13,872 nucleotides of DNA. It comes from an uncultured Gemmatimonadota bacterium (GTDB lineage Bacteria; Gemmatimonadota; Gemmatimonadetes; Gemmatimonadales; Gemmatimonadaceae). The notes beneath the pieces were generated by a model. It was given only the letters and a program-made list of their open reading frames with translations, was not told where the DNA came from and did no database searches. Within the stretch, counting starts at the first letter, position 1. Every line of letters begins with the position of its first letter. Below, piece by piece: positions 13,616 to 13,872 of this stretch. The DNA lies in NCBI GenBank assembly GCA_946479015.1, contig CAMLEQ010000048.1:1-13872 (forward strand), read 5' to 3'. The translations under genes and the position numbers were made by a program.

Positions 13616-13872
13616 TCAGTCCGCGAGCACGATGTACTTCACATCATCCTCCGACATGTGCTTCAGCCAGGCGATCAGCTCCGGCATCGCCGATGCCGGC
13701 TGCACTCCCTTGGCGCCGCGCAGCGTGCGGGTGACGCGCAGCTCGCGCCCCACCTGCGAGTACTCCGCCGTGTAGCTGCCGAACACGCTCGTGGCGGTCA
13801 CGCTCCGCGGGAGGCGGGCGGTCCACCCCTCCGGGAGCATCACGCGCAGCTCCTCCACATCCTCGTGCAGCC
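13616..13872 (-). CDS. C-terminal end of a DUF3857/transglutaminase-like protein (partial)
   Basis: The last 84 residues or so of a larger protein whose 5' part lies beyond the window. Reading in from the edge it contains VMLPEGWTARLPRSV, FGSYTAEYSQVGRELRVTRTL and a terminal helix ending DDVKYIVLAD. This succession (P-E-G-W, then a beta-hairpin FGSY-x-AEY, then a final helix with a YIVL-like strand) is what ends many DUF3857 plus transglutaminase-like envelope proteins. The reading frame is open to the window edge, so the ATG-like codon at 13858 is not the true start. It is convergent with the dehydrogenase. The identification is by pattern and moderately sure. Confidence 0.65.
   Translation of the reverse strand, partial: LHEDVEELRVMLPEGWTARLPRSVTATSVFGSYTAEYSQVGRELRVTRTLRGAKGVQPASAMPELIAWLKHMSEDDVKYIVLAD

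Overview
This window comes from a bacterium with a very GC-rich chromosome. One 60-base line inside the quinone oxidoreductase gene (2581-2640) counts 46 G+C. The gene types are an M15-like exported protein, a cyclopropane fatty acid synthase, a lipoprotein metallo-hydrolase, a LysM membrane protein and a transglutaminase-like protein tail. They fit a free-living environmental diderm, and I lean towards Gemmatimonadota. That placement is an impression from gene families and composition; there is no rRNA or other marker here to prove it.

Left part (1-8827), compact native-looking DNA: an exported M15-like peptidase-fold protein (minus, 67-636) is divergent from a tight plus-strand run of cyclopropane-fatty-acyl-phospholipid synthase, a PIG3-type quinone oxidoreductase and a lipoprotein metallo-beta-lactamase-fold hydrolase resembling NAPE-PLD (831-4366). 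The last of these overlaps tail-to-tail with a membrane-anchored LysM protein (minus, 4302-5171). From a shared divergent region a second plus-strand pair follows: an Alg5/DPM1-like family 2 glycosyltransferase and a YdjC/HpnK-type deacetylase (5304-6885). It overlaps tail-to-tail with a polytopic GT87-type glycosyltransferase (minus, 6817-8070). A serine esterase (8162-8827) is divergent from that. Most of these genes point to membrane lipids and cell-envelope glycolipids.

Middle part (8828-11780), a different texture: GC falls (32 of 60 in 8941-9000), gene density drops, and two tandem related small lipoproteins (9246-9506 and 9638-10123) of unknown function share a conserved C-terminal signature. 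A small two-helix membrane protein follows. The block ends in a decayed IS630-family transposase (10893-11702, minus) with two apparent compensating single-base indels, an in-frame stop and no C-terminus. This looks like an acquired or rearranged segment inserted between the esterase and a LysR regulator.

Right part (11778-13872): a LysR-family regulator (minus) is divergent from a short-chain dehydrogenase (plus) across 140 bases that hold two dyad-symmetric sequences suited to be operators. The dehydrogenase is followed by a GC-rich hairpin and then the convergent 3' end of a transglutaminase-like/DUF3857-type protein cut by the window edge.

I saw no CRISPR array, tRNA, rRNA, toxin-antitoxin pair or defence system. 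The least explained material is the tandem lipoprotein pair in the low-GC block; the strongest functional idea is a glycolipid-modifying pair (glycosyltransferase plus deacetylase) analogous to HpnI/HpnK.
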